NCBI GenBank assembly: GCA_900551135.1
Contig: URUX01000126.1
Span: 1 to 7,114 of the forward strand
Origin: an uncultured Clostridium sp.
GTDB lineage: Bacteria; Bacillota; Clostridia; Lachnospirales; Lachnospiraceae
Direction: 5' to 3'
DNA length: 7,114 nt
Shown: positions 6,435 to 7,114 of the stretch, in pieces
Position numbering within the stretch: the first letter of the stretch is position 1
How the letters are laid out: each line of letters starts with the position of its first letter
Program-made: the position numbers and the translations under genes
The notes under the pieces: model-generated
Seen by the model: only the letters and a program-made list of their open reading frames with translations
Told to the model about the DNA's origin: nothing
Databases searched by the model: none

Positions 6435-7114
6435 AAACGGATAGCCTTAATGGTTTTGAAATCTCTTCCCAAAATACCCTGTTGGTTTTACCGAATTTGC
6501 CGTTTGGGAAGAAAAGAAGATACCCATACAGAACAGGAACGATATGATTATCTTAGAACTCTGATTAAGAAAGTTAATATAAGCGGGCGGGTATCAGTAA
6601 AAGGATATGGGACTGAGAATATTCCGGACAAAGAAGGATTTGTTGTTTTTCCAAATCACCAGGGACTGTTTGATATGCTGGCCATTATTGATACCTGCAG
6701 TTATCCCCTGAGTGTGGTGGTAAAAAAAGAAGCAGCAAATATTATACTGGTTAAACAGGTTCTGGCCCTTATGCGGGGGATTTCTATAGATAGAAACGAT
6801 ATACGCAGTTCTATGAAAGTAATACAGAAGGTAACAGAAGAAGTAAAACAGGGAAGAAACTACGTGATTTTCGCAGAAGGTACCAGAAGCAAAAATGGAA
6901 ATGAACTTCTGCCGTTTAAAGGGGGAAGCTTTAAGAGTGCTGTAAATGCACAATGCCCAATCGTACCAGTAGCGTTAATAAACAGCTTTAAACCATTTGA
7001 TATAGAATCCATTCAAAAAGAACAGGTGGAGGTTCATTATTTGAAACCAATTTACCCGGAAGAATACAAGGGAAAAAAGACTGTAGAAATTGCGCAGATT
7101 GTCCAGGACAGAAT
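6432..7114 (+). CDS. plsC: lysophospholipid acyltransferase, PlsC family (1-acyl-sn-glycerol-3-phosphate acyltransferase), 3' end outside the window
   Basis: The product probably transfers an acyl chain to lysophosphatidic acid to make phosphatidic acid at the inner face of the membrane. The 227 residues in the window contain all four family motifs: NHQGLFD (75-81, the HX4D pair His76/Asp81), RGISIDR (115-121), AEGTRS (148-153, substrate-binding Glu-Gly-Thr-Arg) and VPVAL (178-182). The N-terminus (KRIALMVLKSLPKIPCWFY) is a short hydrophobic/basic stretch that could sit on the membrane but is not a clear transmembrane segment. The start ATG follows AGGAGA (6421-6426) by five bases. The reading stays open to base 7114 with no stop. 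Family members of about 230-250 residues are common, so only a short end is likely missing. Some relatives act on other lysolipids, so the exact substrate and symbol are less sure than the family. It lies 77 bases after gyrA, beyond the terminator. Confidence 0.9.
   Translation, partial: MKRIALMVLKSLPKIPCWFYRICRLGRKEDTHTEQERYDYLRTLIKKVNISGRVSVKGYGTENIPDKEGFVVFPNHQGLFDMLAIIDTCSYPLSVVVKKEAANIILVKQVLALMRGISIDRNDIRSSMKVIQKVTEEVKQGRNYVIFAEGTRSKNGNELLPFKGGSFKSAVNAQCPIVPVALINSFKPFDIESIQKEQVEVHYLKPIYPEEYKGKKTVEIAQIVQDR

Noticed and set aside
6594..6953. Minus-strand open reading of 119 codons opposite the acyltransferase
   Set aside because: It resembles no protein I know and lies wholly antisense to a gene with four intact family motifs, so it is a shadow. 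The same applies to the minus-strand readings at 505-970, 1998-2252, 2795-3112, 3815-4105 and 4326-4809.

Overview
This window is a core replication and supercoiling locus from a low-G+C, Gram-positive bacterium. The protein sequences, especially the DnaN, GyrB and GyrA signatures, look most like Lachnospiraceae (Clostridium cluster XIVa and relatives). That placement rests on remembered family patterns, not on a search. The gene order dnaN - yaaA (S4 domain) - recF - gyrB - gyrA is the classic oriC-proximal Firmicutes order. dnaA would be expected just upstream, outside the window. All genes lie on the + strand.

Layout: 1-547 is the 3' part of dnaN, broken into two reading frames. The first frame ends at a TAA at 238-240. 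The second frame, open from 197, carries the rest of clamp domain III to a TGA at 545-547. A 51-base gap with a good Shine-Dalgarno leads to yaaA (599-808), which overlaps recF (805-1890) by ATGA. gyrB (1908-3818) follows after 17 bases and gyrA (3838-6354) after 19 bases. A long imperfect hairpin with a short, interrupted U-run at 6363-6410 looks like the terminator of this block. A PlsC-type acyltransferase gene starts at 6432 and runs off the right edge.

How the genes fit together: DnaN is the sliding clamp. RecF is an ATPase that helps load RecA at gaps. YaaA is a small S4 RNA-binding-fold protein of uncertain role. GyrB and GyrA form the DNA gyrase heterotetramer that relieves the positive supercoils made by replication. 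The tight spacing suggests co-transcription of at least yaaA-recF-gyrB-gyrA. The acyltransferase belongs to phospholipid synthesis and is probably a separate unit beyond the terminator.

No stretch of more than 300 bases lacks a gene. I see no tRNA, rRNA, CRISPR array, insertion sequence, riboswitch or DnaA-box cluster. I found no previously undescribed system. The one real anomaly is the interrupted dnaN. It could be a sequencing or assembly error, a true lesion, or a clamp made from two polypeptides. A smaller point is a glycine in GyrA at the position that usually holds an acidic, quinolone-contacting residue.
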